Of a DNA stretch of 64,000 nucleotides, positions 45,428-53,925 are shown piece by piece; positions within the stretch are counted from its first letter, which is position 1; each line of letters opens with the position of its first letter. The notes under the pieces are model-generated. The model saw nothing but the letters and a program-made list of their open reading frames with translations. It was not told where the DNA came from and made no database searches. This DNA is from Pedobacter frigiditerrae. Lineage in GTDB: Bacteria > Bacteroidota > Bacteroidia > Sphingobacteriales > Sphingobacteriaceae. The stretch lies in NCBI RefSeq assembly GCF_032678705.1, contig NZ_JAVTSS010000001.1, forward strand, positions 992,001 to 1,056,000, in the 5' to 3' direction. The position numbers and the translations under genes are program-made.

Positions 45428-48016
45428 ATGAAGCACAAATACTTATCCTTTCTAATCCTCTTTTTGTTAGCCCTTTCCGCAAACTCTGTTTTTGCACAAA
45501 GCCCTATTACGGGTATCGTAAAACGTACAGATGGGGCTCCAGTACCACGAGCTACCATTAAAATAAGGGGTACCAATATCTCTGTAAGTGCAGATGATAA
45601 AGGTGCTTTTAGCATCAATTCAAAACAAGATGCGCCATTTTATCTTCAAGTGAGCTCAGTAGGCTACAAGCCACAAGATTTTCAAGTTTTAAAACTTCAA
45701 GACACTCCTTTAGAGTTAGTTTTAGTAGAAGATGCCTTGTTAGATCAAATTGTTGTAACTTCAAGAAGACGTTCAGAAGTTTTACAAGATGTGCCAATCG
45801 CCATTACTGTAATTGGTGGTCAGGCAGCAGAAAACGCAGGCGCTTTTAATGTTAATCGTTTAAAAGAACTAGTTCCATCCGTACAGTTATATGCATCGAA
45901 TGCTAGAAACACAACACTAAATGTTAGAGGTTTGGGCTCAACTTTTGGTTTAACGAATGATGGTATCGATCCAGGAGTAGGTTTTTATGTTGATGGAGTT
46001 TATCAGGCTCGTCCGGCAGCAACTTCTACAGACTTCCTCGATATAGAACAAATAGAAATCTTACGCGGTCCACAAGGCACGTTGTTCGGTAAAAACACTA
46101 CCGCTGGTGCGTTTAACATCACTACAACAAAACCAACTCAAGTGCCAACAGCAAAAGCAGAGCTAAGCTTTGGTAACTATAACTTTATACAAGCAAAGAC
46201 ATCAATTTCTGGTGGCTTGGCAAAAAATCTTGCTGCAAAACTAGCTATCTCTGGTACACAAAGAGATGGTACAATTTATAATACTAGAGAAGAACGTAAA
46301 TACAGTGGACAAAACAACATTGGTATTAAAAGTCAATATTATTACACACCATCAGACAAATTACAAATACTGTTAAGTGGAGATGTGAGCATTCAACATC
46401 CTGCTGGTTACCCACTTGTAATTGCAGGTGTTACCACAACAGAGAGGAGTGCTTACCGTCAATATGCTAAAATTGTTTCCGATTTAGGTTACAAACAACC
46501 TGTTATTGACCCATTTTCAAGAACAATAAATACAAATACACCTTGGAAACAAAACCAATCAATCGGTGGTGCATCATTAAACGTAGATTATAAAATTGGC
46601 AATGGAACACTTACTTCTACAAGTGCTTGGAGATTTTGGAACTGGGACCCTACAAACGACCGTGATTTCTCAGAGTTGTCTGCCTTAACCAAATCTCAAG
46701 GAAACTCTCGTCATGATCAGTATTCTCAAGAGGTAAGATATGCTGGTCAAATCACCGAGAAGTTGAGTGGTGTGGTTGGTGTGTTCGTTCTTGGTCAGAA
46801 TTTAAAAGGATTGTCTCAAACAGAAGAAGTTGGTAAAGACCAATGGAGATTTGTTCAAACAGCAGCTACAGGTGCACAAGCTTTATATTCAACCCCTGGT
46901 TTATTAGATGGTTTTGGAATTAAAACCAATTCAACAATTAAATCGTTAAGTGCTGCTGTGTTTGCACAAGTTGATTGGGAATTTTTAAATCACTTACATA
47001 TTTTGCCCGGTTTAAGATACACTTATGATAAAAAAGATGTTGATTATGATAGGGTTACTTACGGGGGTCTACAAACCTCAGATGCTGCATTACTTGCGTT
47101 AAAAGCAGCAGTTTATGCTAATCAACAGTTTACCACAAGCACAGATAACAACAACTTGTCTGGTAACATTACGCTATCTTACCGTCCAACCGATAAAGTA
47201 AATGCTTATGGTACTTTTTCTACTGCTTATAAACCTGTTGGCGTAAATGTAGGTGGTTTGCCAACAACATCAAACGGACAAGCAGACTTATCATTGGCAA
47301 TTGTAAAACCAGAATATGTTGAGCATTACGAGTTAGGCTTGAAGACAAAACCAATTAAAGGTTTAATTGTAAATGTAACAGCTTTTAATACAGATATTAA
47401 AGATTACCAAACTAACGTTCAATCTCCGCAATTAGGTGTAAATAGAGGTTATTTAGCTAATGCTGAGAAGGTTAAAGTAAGAGGATTAGAGGTAGATGGT
47501 AGCTTGCAGTTAGAAAGATTTTTAACTGTTAATGCAGCCTTGGCTTATCTTGATGGTAAATACGTAAAGTTCACTAATGCACCTTTGCCTTTAGAAGAAA
47601 CTGGGCATACTGAAATCATTAATGGAGTATCTACTCAAGTGGCTTTTAAAGATGCTTCTGGTGGCAGATTGCCAGGTATATCTAAATGGAATGTTTCTGG
47701 TGGTGCAGAATTTAGCACTCCAGGTAATTTGGCAACCAAAATTGGAAGGTTTTTTATAGCTGCAGATGCTAGTTACCGTTCAGGTTATTCTTCAAACCCA
47801 ACTCCATCAAAAGTGTTAAATGTTGATGGCTATGCTTTATTAAATGCTAGGGCAGGATTTAAGTCAGAAAAAATCTCAATATTCGTTTGGAGCAGAAACA
47901 TTGCCAACAAAAATTATTACGAACAATTACAAGCTGCAGCAGGTAATTCTGGTTTATATGCAGGTGTACTTGGCGATCCAAGAACTTATGGTACAACGTT
48001 GAGATATAGTTTCTAG
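45428..48016 (+). CDS. TonB-dependent receptor with N-terminal CarboxypepD-regulatory-like domain
   Basis: An 862-residue outer-membrane active transporter. The signal peptide is cleaved near VFAQS. Residues 25-110 are a carboxypeptidase-regulatory-like domain (GIVKRTDGAPVPRATIKIRG). The plug (about 115-240) contains LKELVPSVQL, the family signature IEQIEILRGPQGTLFGKNTTAGAFNI and a DGVYQAR loop. The remainder is a beta-barrel with alternating strands and a terminal aromatic residue (LRYSF). The plug signature resembles iron or vitamin type receptors rather than SusC; no SusD partner, periplasmic binding protein or ABC transporter is adjacent, so the substrate is open. Confidence 0.93.
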   Translation: MKHKYLSFLILFLLALSANSVFAQSPITGIVKRTDGAPVPRATIKIRGTNISVSADDKGAFSINSKQDAPFYLQVSSVGYKPQDFQVLKLQDTPLELVLVEDALLDQIVVTSRRRSEVLQDVPIAITVIGGQAAENAGAFNVNRLKELVPSVQLYASNARNTTLNVRGLGSTFGLTNDGIDPGVGFYVDGVYQARPAATSTDFLDIEQIEILRGPQGTLFGKNTTAGAFNITTTKPTQVPTAKAELSFGNYNFIQAKTSISGGLAKNLAAKLAISGTQRDGTIYNTREERKYSGQNNIGIKSQYYYTPSDKLQILLSGDVSIQHPAGYPLVIAGVTTTERSAYRQYAKIVSDLGYKQPVIDPFSRTINTNTPWKQNQSIGGASLNVDYKIGNGTLTSTSAWRFWNWDPTNDRDFSELSALTKSQGNSRHDQYSQEVRYAGQITEKLSGVVGVFVLGQNLKGLSQTEEVGKDQWRFVQTAATGAQALYSTPGLLDGFGIKTNSTIKSLSAAVFAQVDWEFLNHLHILPGLRYTYDKKDVDYDRVTYGGLQTSDAALLALKAAVYANQQFTTSTDNNNLSGNITLSYRPTDKVNAYGTFSTAYKPVGVNVGGLPTTSNGQADLSLAIVKPEYVEHYELGLKTKPIKGLIVNVTAFNTDIKDYQTNVQSPQLGVNRGYLANAEKVKVRGLEVDGSLQLERFLTVNAALAYLDGKYVKFTNAPLPLEETGHTEIINGVSTQVAFKDASGGRLPGISKWNVSGGAEFSTPGNLATKIGRFFIAADASYRSGYSSNPTPSKVLNVDGYALLNARAGFKSEKISIFVWSRNIANKNYYEQLQAAAGNSGLYAGVLGDPRTYGTTLRYSF

Positions 48017-48136
48017 ATATAGCCTATAGTTGATGGTTTATAGTCAATGGCTTGGGCGCTTAGGCAACCAACTATTATCTATGGACTATCAACTTTTTTA
48101 TTTTAAGCTAATTAGCTCAATGAACCAATGATACTA

Positions 48137-48166
48137 TTGAACAAATGAACTAAATCATTACTTTTG
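48137..48166 (+). promoter_or_regulatory. Promoter of the LOG-family gene
   Basis: TTG (48137-48139), 19 bases, TACTTTTG (48159-48166). The implied start of transcription is only about ten bases before the ATG at 48184, so the leader is very short. Confidence 0.65.
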
Positions 48167-48183
48167 GGCTTAATCCAAAATTA

Positions 48184-48768
48184 ATGAAATCACTCTGCGT
48201 GTATTGCGGTTCCAATTTTAATGGCGACCCAGTTTTAAGAAAAGCTATAGAAGATTTAGCTGAAACAATGGCATCCCAAAATATCACTTTAGTTTTTGGT
48301 GGTGGAAGCGTAGGTGTAATGGGTGTAATTGCAGATGAAATATTAAAACACAACGGAAAAGCAACTGGCATTATTCCTCAGTTTTTAATGGATAAAGAAG
48401 TTGGTCATAAAGGTTTAACAGAAATGATTGTTACCGAAAATATGCACCAACGTAAACAAAAAATGGCAGATTTGGCCGATGGCTTTGTGATTTTGCCAGG
48501 TGGTTTTGGTACGCTAGAGGAACTGTTTGAGGTTTTAACTTGGCTACAATTAGGTTTACACGGCAAGCCAATAGGTGTGTTAAACGTAAATGGTTTCTAC
48601 GACCATCTCTTTAAACAAATGGATGTCATGGTAGAACATCGTTTCTTAAAACAAACCAATAGAGATTTAGTCTTTAATGAAACAGATGCGGCTGTGTTGG
48701 TTTCAAAAATGCAAAACTTTAAAGCGGCTCCAGATGAGGTATGGTTTAGAGATAGAAATCTTTCTTAG
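48184..48768 (+). CDS. LOG-family nucleotide 5'-monophosphate phosphoribohydrolase
   Basis: A 194-residue cytosolic protein of the LOG/TIGR00730 family with a Rossmann-like fold. The N-terminus is MKSLCVYCGSN, then comes LVFGGGSVGVMG, the binding and catalytic motif LPGGFGTLEELFEVLTW and the NMHQRKQKM segment with conserved Arg. Family members release the base from cytokinin-type or other nucleoside monophosphates; the bacterial role is probably nucleotide recycling. It has its own promoter and no operon partner. Confidence 0.92.
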   Translation: MKSLCVYCGSNFNGDPVLRKAIEDLAETMASQNITLVFGGGSVGVMGVIADEILKHNGKATGIIPQFLMDKEVGHKGLTEMIVTENMHQRKQKMADLADGFVILPGGFGTLEELFEVLTWLQLGLHGKPIGVLNVNGFYDHLFKQMDVMVEHRFLKQTNRDLVFNETDAAVLVSKMQNFKAAPDEVWFRDRNLS

Positions 48769-48802
48769 TCTTGAGGCTTCACTCCCAACTCTGAACTCCC
48801 AA

Positions 48803-49246
48803 CTATTTATCAAACTTATTTTTAATATACTGAACTAACGAAGGATCTTGCAGGTCTTCCATATCGCTTAATTCATATTCTAAAGCTTTAGTGCTTAATC
48901 TAATTTCAATTAGAGAAGTAAACAACGATGCAATAAAGAATAATAAACTAATAGCAAACAATATTTCGCCCATTATTTCTTTTTCTATATAAATAAAAAA
49001 CATACAAAATATGCAACTTATAAAACTACAAATGCCATAAGTCTGCATATTTTTAATAAGGCGTAACCTATAACGCAGGTTTTTTATTTGGCTATGAATA
49101 ATCGAGCCATCCTTGCTATCGGCAGCATATTTAGCGTGTAAACTTCTCACTAAACTTGCCAATGATAAAAACCTGTTGGTATAAGCCAACATGATTAAAC
49201 TTATTGCAGGAAATAATAGTGCGGGAGTATTTATGCTTAAATTCAT
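48803..49246 (-). CDS. DUF2721 membrane protein
   Basis: A 147-residue protein with the DUF2721 signature PALLFPAISLIMLAYTNRFLSLASLVRSL. Three hydrophobic segments are visible (about 8-28, 71-90, 93-115), with a positively charged loop (IKNLRYRLRLIK) between the first and second and an acidic C-terminus. The function of the family is unknown. It is a single gene converging on the LOG gene. Confidence 0.85.
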   Translation of the reverse strand: MNLSINTPALLFPAISLIMLAYTNRFLSLASLVRSLHAKYAADSKDGSIIHSQIKNLRYRLRLIKNMQTYGICSFISCIFCMFFIYIEKEIMGEILFAISLLFFIASLFTSLIEIRLSTKALEYELSDMEDLQDPSLVQYIKNKFDK

Positions 49247-49678
49247 TTGAGCTCAATTTACCCAAACATATTAAATAATAGGCAAATTTTACTGATAGCT
49301 TTATTTTTAATGCTTATTGTTTTTTGAAAAGCAAAAACATAAGTGGTTTTTAAAGTTAGTTGGGCTTTCCATTCCCTGCCTAAGGTGCAGTAGGCAGGTT
49401 TAGTAATGTAGGTCTGCGCTTCTGCAACCTAACATAGTAGCAAAAGCCATTGTTCATTAAACCTTATTGCAGCGATATACTTTTGGCTGTTATCCTGAAC
49501 GTAGAGAAGGATGGCCAAAAGATTAAGCGGAAAGAAGGACTGACTTTAATAATAGTTACTGATTTACCTTTTCAACTCAATTTTATACAAAGTCTGGATT
49601 TACCAAAAGTTCACCTACTAGATTTTTCGCTCCCGAAGAAGTCAGTACAGGTGTCCACTGAATGACAAAAAACACTAT
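49247..49678. other. Intergenic region with two hairpins and a repeat copy
   Basis: This 432-base region holds no gene I would defend. It contains a perfect 8-base hairpin CCTGCCTA / TAGGCAGG (49375-49398). A larger two-step hairpin lies at 49480-49521 (CTTTTGGC / GCCAAAAG outside, ATCCT / AGGAT inside), whose centre ATCCTGAACGTAGAGAAGGAT is a member of the repeats common in Bacteroidota. A 71-codon frame across it (49450-49665) looks accidental. Confidence 0.6.
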
Positions 49679-50446
49679 TTAAGCGCTAATATGGTAAACC
49701 GCTGTTTCTTGCAGCCTAGAAGCTACAATGATCTCAGTTCCATTTGCATGCGATTGAAATAAGTTATGCACCAAATCTGGACAATTATTATCCTTACTTA
49801 AGTGGGAAAGGAATAAATGACTCATGTGAGCAGGTTTATGTGCTAGGAATAAATCTAAAGCTTGTTTATTTGAGAGGTGACCATTACCACCACGAATGCG
49901 GTTCTTGAGAAAATAGGGATAACGTCCTTTTTCTAACATTTCCTCATCGTAATTGGCTTCTAAAAAAGCAGCGTGACAATTCTTAAAGTTATTGATCACA
50001 TGATCACAATGGCCTCCAATATCTGTAAATACACCTACAGTAACACCATTACAACAAACCGTAAAACTATGAGGTTCTGCGGCATCGTGTTTTTTTGGGA
50101 ATGCAGTGATGCTTAAGTTGCCAAACTGCACAGGAACGTAAGCCAAAAATGATTGGATCAAATGAGATTGGATTTGTTGTCTTCCACTAAGCAAGGTGCT
50201 TTGAGTTATATAAACAGGTATTTGATATTTTTTTGCCAGCACTGGTAATCCACGGATATGGTCGCTGTGCTCATGGGAAATAAATATGGCTTTTACCTTG
50301 CTCATAGAGAGCGATAACCTTTGCATCCTTATTTCAGTTTCCTTACAGCTTAAACCAGCATCAACTAATATTGCTTCATCGGTATTGCCAATGTAGAAAC
50401 AATTGCCGTTACTACCGGTGTTTAAGGAGCTGATGAATAATGCCAT
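49679..50446 (-). CDS. MBL-fold metallo-hydrolase, WalJ/YycJ-like
   Basis: A 255-residue cytosolic metallo-beta-lactamase-fold enzyme. The core motifs are NTGSNGNCFYI, the metal-binding HEHSDH (about 58-63), DIGGH and the late HLSNKQALDLF with HLSKDNNCPDLV, which is typical of the YycJ/WalJ branch. This branch is thought to include nucleases acting on DNA ends, but the reaction is not certain for this protein. It is a single gene. Confidence 0.9.
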   Translation of the reverse strand: MALFISSLNTGSNGNCFYIGNTDEAILVDAGLSCKETEIRMQRLSLSMSKVKAIFISHEHSDHIRGLPVLAKKYQIPVYITQSTLLSGRQQIQSHLIQSFLAYVPVQFGNLSITAFPKKHDAAEPHSFTVCCNGVTVGVFTDIGGHCDHVINNFKNCHAAFLEANYDEEMLEKGRYPYFLKNRIRGGNGHLSNKQALDLFLAHKPAHMSHLFLSHLSKDNNCPDLVHNLFQSHANGTEIIVASRLQETAVYHISA

Positions 50447-50559
50447 AGGAGGCTACAAAGAAAATGAATTTATCAATTCAAATGCAGCATATTTATAAAC
50501 ATTGTGTTGATTGAAACAACTTTAGTAAATTACTGTTTTTACAACATAAATGAATAACC

Positions 50560-50955
50560 ATGGAGGAGAAACACAATAATGCAACAAAGCAGCGTCCGGA
50601 AGGAGCGAGGCCGTTAGATGCTGGAATAATTCCGATAAATATTCCTAAATATATTGATCAATTAAAAGGCGAGGATGCCTATCAGAAAAACGGCAAGAAT
50701 GCCATTACTGTTTTTAAGTCTGATAGCGTAACCATTACCTTGATTGCCATGAAAATTGATTCAGAATTTCATCCTGGAAAAGAAGAAAATGAAGCAACAA
50801 TGAGTTTACAAGTAATAAAAGGGCAGGTTTTATTTGAAAGTTTGGGCAATAAAGTGGAGCTAAAAGATGGCGAATTGGTTACTTTACATCAGCAACTATC
50901 CTTTAAAACGAGTGCAATTTCTGATGCTATTTGTCTACTTACTATGGTTAAATAG
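50560..50955 (+). CDS. Small cupin-like protein
   Basis: A 131-residue cytosolic protein. Residues 45-130 have the cupin pattern of short strands: ITLIAMKIDSEFHPGKEENEATMSLQVIKGQVLF followed by VELKDGELVTLHQQLSFKTSAI. Only one His-containing metal-type motif (EFHPGKEE) is seen, so metal binding is unclear. The N-terminal 35 residues are polar with no similarity I know. Function unknown. Confidence 0.7.
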   Translation: MEEKHNNATKQRPEGARPLDAGIIPINIPKYIDQLKGEDAYQKNGKNAITVFKSDSVTITLIAMKIDSEFHPGKEENEATMSLQVIKGQVLFESLGNKVELKDGELVTLHQQLSFKTSAISDAICLLTMVK

Positions 50956-51085
50956 CAATTAAAGGCACTTTATAGAAAAAAAAGTAAAAAAAAACCTAAT
51001 AGCTAACAAATTGCTTTTCAGGGAGTTTTTATGCAAAAAGTGGCTTAGCAATATCGTAAGGCAATATTAATTATTAAACAGATAC

Positions 51086-51114
51086 TTGTTTATTAGGTTT
51101 AAATGATATATTTG
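51086..51114 (+). promoter_or_regulatory. Promoter of the histone-like gene
   Basis: TTG (51086-51088), 18 bases, TATATTTG (51107-51114) is a good Bacteroidota promoter. It gives a leader of about 70 bases before the ATG at 51190. Confidence 0.7.
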
Positions 51115-51189
51115 AAATCAAATTAAAACTAAAAAATGGAAACCGTCATAAGACTGCTTCCAAACCTTAAAAAAAACAAATATAAAAAC

Positions 51190-51369
51190 ATGGAAAAATT
51201 TTCAAAAGTGAAAGAAGTAATCGCTGCAATTGAAGCAGATGCAGAAAAATTTTATAACGGTGGTAACGCTGCAGCAGGTACAAGAGTACGTAAAGCCATG
51301 CAAGACCTTAAAGGTTTAGCTCAAGAAATTCGTACTGAAGTAACTGAGAAAAAAAACTCAGGTAAATAA
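51190..51369 (+). CDS. Hc1/histone H1-like DNA-associated protein
   Basis: A 59-residue helical protein matching the short Bacteroidota 'histone H1' (Hc1-like) family: MEKFSKVKEVIAAIEADAEKFYNGGN, then AAGTRVRKAMQDLKGLAQEIRTEV and a Lys-rich tail. The family is thought to bind DNA, though the Lys-rich tail here is short (EKKNSGK). The start at 51190 is chosen because it matches family length; an in-frame ATG at 51136 would add 18 non-conserved residues (ETVIRLLPNLKKNKYKN). Its own promoter and terminator make it monocistronic. Confidence 0.85.
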   Translation: MEKFSKVKEVIAAIEADAEKFYNGGNAAAGTRVRKAMQDLKGLAQEIRTEVTEKKNSGK

Positions 51370-51389
51370 GCTACAGGCTCTATATTACT

Positions 51390-51422
51390 AAAAAGACTTT
51401 ACCAAGGTGAAGTCTTTTTTTT
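51390..51422 (+). terminator. Terminator after the histone-like gene
   Basis: The stem AAAAAGACTTTACC / GGTGAAGTCTTTTT (one mismatch) with a short AA loop and a run of eight T, 20 bases after the stop codon. Confidence 0.88.
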
Positions 51423-51509
51423 ATGCATAAAACTCTTATTTTGTATTTTAAATATGCTAAATATCAGTATATTAGCACTAAAAGAGTGTTAGATTTTATT
51501 TTCCCTAAA

Positions 51510-51821
51510 ATGATATCAGTTAAAGTTAGCTACACTGTAAAACCCGAATTTGCTGCGCAAAACAAGCAGAATATCAATGCTTTTTTAACCGATTTTAAGC
51601 AGTTAAAGCAACTGAAATTTCTCTACAATGTTTATCTTCAAGATGATGGATTAACCTTTCTGCACATCTCGATGTATGAGAATGAAGAAGTACAGCAAAC
51701 CATATTATCTACTCCATCATTTTTAGCCTTCCAACAACAACGAGACGAAAGTGGACTGAGCGTAAGTCCATCAGTAGAAAGATTGAGCTTATTTGGTTCT
51801 TCTTTAGGTGTTGTGAGTTAG
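51510..51821 (+). CDS. ABM-like dimeric alpha/beta-barrel protein
   Basis: A 103-residue protein from ATG 51510 (MISVKVSYTVKPEFAAQNKQNI). The pattern strand-helix-strand-strand (LYNVYLQDDGLTFLHISMYENEE, then a short helix SFLAFQQQRDESGL) fits the antibiotic-biosynthesis-monooxygenase-like fold, used by many small dimeric enzymes and by proteins of unknown role. The frame is open upstream to 51423, but that part overlaps the terminator T-run and is not conserved-looking, so the later start is preferred. Function unknown. Confidence 0.65.
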   Translation: MISVKVSYTVKPEFAAQNKQNINAFLTDFKQLKQLKFLYNVYLQDDGLTFLHISMYENEEVQQTILSTPSFLAFQQQRDESGLSVSPSVERLSLFGSSLGVVS

Positions 51822-51832
51822 GATGAGTTAAT

Positions 51833-52756
51833 TCATTTTTTTACAGGTTTATAGTAGGGAGTTTCATCTCTTTTTACCTGATTTGTTAAACGCATCTTTT
51901 GTTTGGTATCGATATTTATTTTCCAAACATCATAATTGGCCGAGTTACCAGAAGTGTATGCAAGCCATTTGCCATCTTGCGACCAAGCTGGAGAATAATC
52001 TTCTAACTTATCATTGGTAATGTTAACAATCCCTGTTCCGTCTATATTCATAATGAAAAGATCAGTATTACCGCTTTCGGATTTTCCATAAAAAGCAATG
52101 TTTTTTCCATTGGGAGAGATAGCAGCACCAGAATCATAGCCTTCTTTGTGAGTTAATCTTTTTCTGTTACTTCCATTAGCATTGATTATGAAAAGCTCCC
52201 CACTGGCTTTTTTATTATTCACATCGTCTTCAACAAAAAAAGTAAATACAATTTGTTTACCCTCAAGTGTCCATGTAGGGCTTTCACAATAACCCTTATC
52301 AAATGTTAATCTTTTAATATTGCTTCCATCAGCATTCATTAAATATAGGTCTGAAGTTTTGTTATCACGATTTGAAGTAAAAACAATGGATCTGCCACTT
52401 GGTGAATAAGAAGCGCCTCTTTCATTAGATGGGGCATTAGTAAGGTTGATTAAGTTGGTCCCATCACTATTCATACGCCAGATCTCTTCATTTTCAGTCC
52501 TGCTGCTATAGAATAATATATATTTTCCATCAGGCGACCAATTTTGTCCATAATCTGTAGCAGGATTATTGGTTAGGTTTTTAACCCCTGTGCTATCATC
52601 ATTCATGATATAAACCTCGTAATTTGCATCTCTATTGCTAGTAAACATAATTTGGCTACGAGAGGCCTCATAAGACTTAGTTGTGGTTTTTTTAAATAAG
52701 CCACAAGAACTCAAGCAAAAGAAACCAATAAAGAAGAAAATAAGCTGTCTTTTCAT
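51833..52756 (-). CDS. TolB-like PD40 beta-propeller lipoprotein
   Basis: A 307-residue lipoprotein. The signal sequence ends in the lipobox LSSC-G (Cys18). The mature part is a six-bladed PD40 propeller with repeating units such as GQNWSPDGKYILFYSSRTENEEIWRMNSDGTN and RGASYSPSGRSIVFTSNRD. It resembles the propeller of TolB without its N-terminal domain, so it is probably attached to a membrane and binds proteins or carbohydrate; no pal or tolA gene is near. It is the same blade type as in the PorE-like proteins of this window. Confidence 0.88.
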   Translation of the reverse strand: MKRQLIFFFIGFFCLSSCGLFKKTTTKSYEASRSQIMFTSNRDANYEVYIMNDDSTGVKNLTNNPATDYGQNWSPDGKYILFYSSRTENEEIWRMNSDGTNLINLTNAPSNERGASYSPSGRSIVFTSNRDNKTSDLYLMNADGSNIKRLTFDKGYCESPTWTLEGKQIVFTFFVEDDVNNKKASGELFIINANGSNRKRLTHKEGYDSGAAISPNGKNIAFYGKSESGNTDLFIMNIDGTGIVNITNDKLEDYSPAWSQDGKWLAYTSGNSANYDVWKINIDTKQKMRLTNQVKRDETPYYKPVKK

Positions 52757-52952
52757 AGTGTTTAGTTTGAGTGTTAATTTTTAGATAGCGTACATATTCT
52801 ATTACGCTGATGAAATTTAACTAAAATTTTTGAATGATCAATTTTCTAATAAAATAGCGGAAACAAAAATTCAATTCTACTATGTAATAGGCAGGAATAT
52901 CTTTTTTCATTTGTCTACCTCTTCAAAAGTGAGTTTTGGAGGTTTCTAAACG

Positions 52953-52979
52953 AAAAAAGCCTCACTATTGTGAAGCTTT
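52953..52979 (-). terminator. Terminator of tRNA-Lys copy 1
   Basis: On the minus strand, a stem of AAAGCTTCAC / GTGAGGCTTT type (one mismatch) with a T-run, four bases after the tRNA. Confidence 0.75.
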
Positions 52980-52982
52980 CTG

Positions 52983-53055
52983 TGATCCCGCTGGGATTCG
53001 AACCCAGGACCACTACATTAAAAGTGTAATGCTCTACCAGCTGAGCTACGGAATC
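52983..53055 (-). tRNA. tRNA-Lys (anticodon UUU), copy 1
   Basis: A 73-base cloverleaf. The acceptor stem is GATTCCG / CGGGATC with discriminator A. The D arm is GCTCAGCTGGTAGAGC, the anticodon loop CTTTTAA (anticodon TTT) is on a TTACA / TGTAG stem, and the T arm is CTGGGTTCGAATCCCAG. No CCA is encoded. It is identical in all 73 bases to the copy at 63644. Confidence 0.97.
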
Positions 53056-53077
53056 ATTCCTTTTGTTTAAGGAGGTG

Positions 53078-53108
53078 CAAATATAGAGATTAAAATGAAT
53101 TTGCCCAA
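53078..53108 (-). promoter_or_regulatory. Promoter of tRNA-Lys copy 1
   Basis: On the minus strand: TTG (53106-53108), 20 bases, TATATTTG (53078-53085). The second tRNA-Lys has the same layout and spacing, which supports both. Confidence 0.7.
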
Positions 53109-53248
53109 TTATTTCTGAAAAAAATATAAATACGTTTTTTCTCCATTGTGAACCAACATATTAAAGGATTCCTTGTGCTGTAAAAATGAAATTTGTTTCT
53201 TTGCTTATGGTGAAAAATAAACCATTAATAAATCTAAAGACAAGCCAT

Positions 53249-53758
53249 ATGCTCATCAGACAAGCTACACTTTTGGATATTGATCCTGTCATGCAATTGG
53301 TTAAAGCAGTTGTCCCGTTAATGATTGAGGCTGGTAATTTCCAATGGGATGATACTTATCCAAATCCTGAAGTATTTGAAACAGACATACAATTACAGCA
53401 ATTATGGCTTGCAGAAATTGATGGAGCTATAGCGGGCATCGCTGCCATTACCACAGACCAAGAAGCAGAATATGCAAAAGTTGGTTGGGATACTAATGAA
53501 ACTGCCATCGTTATCCATCGCTTAGCTGTACATCCGGCCTATCAAGGCAAAGGTATTGCGGTAGCACTATTAGAAAAAGCTGAACTCATTGCTATCAATA
53601 AAAATATCCATATCTTTCGTGTAGATACCAATAGCATGAACAAAGCCACGCAAGCACTATTCCCGAGATTAGGCTATGGATTTGCTGGCGAAATTGATTT
53701 AAGTTTTAGACCAAGTTTATTGTTTTACTGTTATGAGAAACGGTTAGCGGTTAGGTAA
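53249..53758 (+). CDS. GNAT-family N-acetyltransferase
   Basis: A 169-residue acetyl-CoA-dependent transferase from ATG 53249 (MLIRQATLLDIDPVMQLV, the usual GNAT opening). The acetyl-CoA loop is IVIHRLAVHPAYQGKGIAVALLEKAE, matching the R/Q-x-x-G-x-G/A motif, and the C-terminal LFPRLGYGFAGEIDL is typical. The frame is open back to 53186, but the extra 21 residues do not look conserved. The substrate is unknown. It is a single gene beside tRNA-Lys. Confidence 0.9.
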   Translation: MLIRQATLLDIDPVMQLVKAVVPLMIEAGNFQWDDTYPNPEVFETDIQLQQLWLAEIDGAIAGIAAITTDQEAEYAKVGWDTNETAIVIHRLAVHPAYQGKGIAVALLEKAELIAINKNIHIFRVDTNSMNKATQALFPRLGYGFAGEIDLSFRPSLLFYCYEKRLAVR

Positions 53759-53925
53759 GCAATGTCATTACTTTATTCTGCCATTTTTGCTCTCTAAGGC
53801 GGAGTTTCTTGTCTGTGATGCACTCTAAATCCTAAACGTATTTGTAACTTATTCGCCATAATTTAAAATGGCTACTTACTGTATTCTCACTTATGATAAC
53901 TTTACTTATCAAAACAAAATAAATT

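Noticed and set aside
45428..48016. SusC-type polysaccharide transporter
   Set aside because: No SusD gene follows and the plug signature IEILRGPQGTLFGKNTTAG is of the iron or vitamin receptor type.
49450..49665. 71-codon open frame between DUF2721 and the MBL hydrolase
   Set aside because: It runs across a hairpin and a repeat copy, has no recognisable motif and no promoter; probably accidental.
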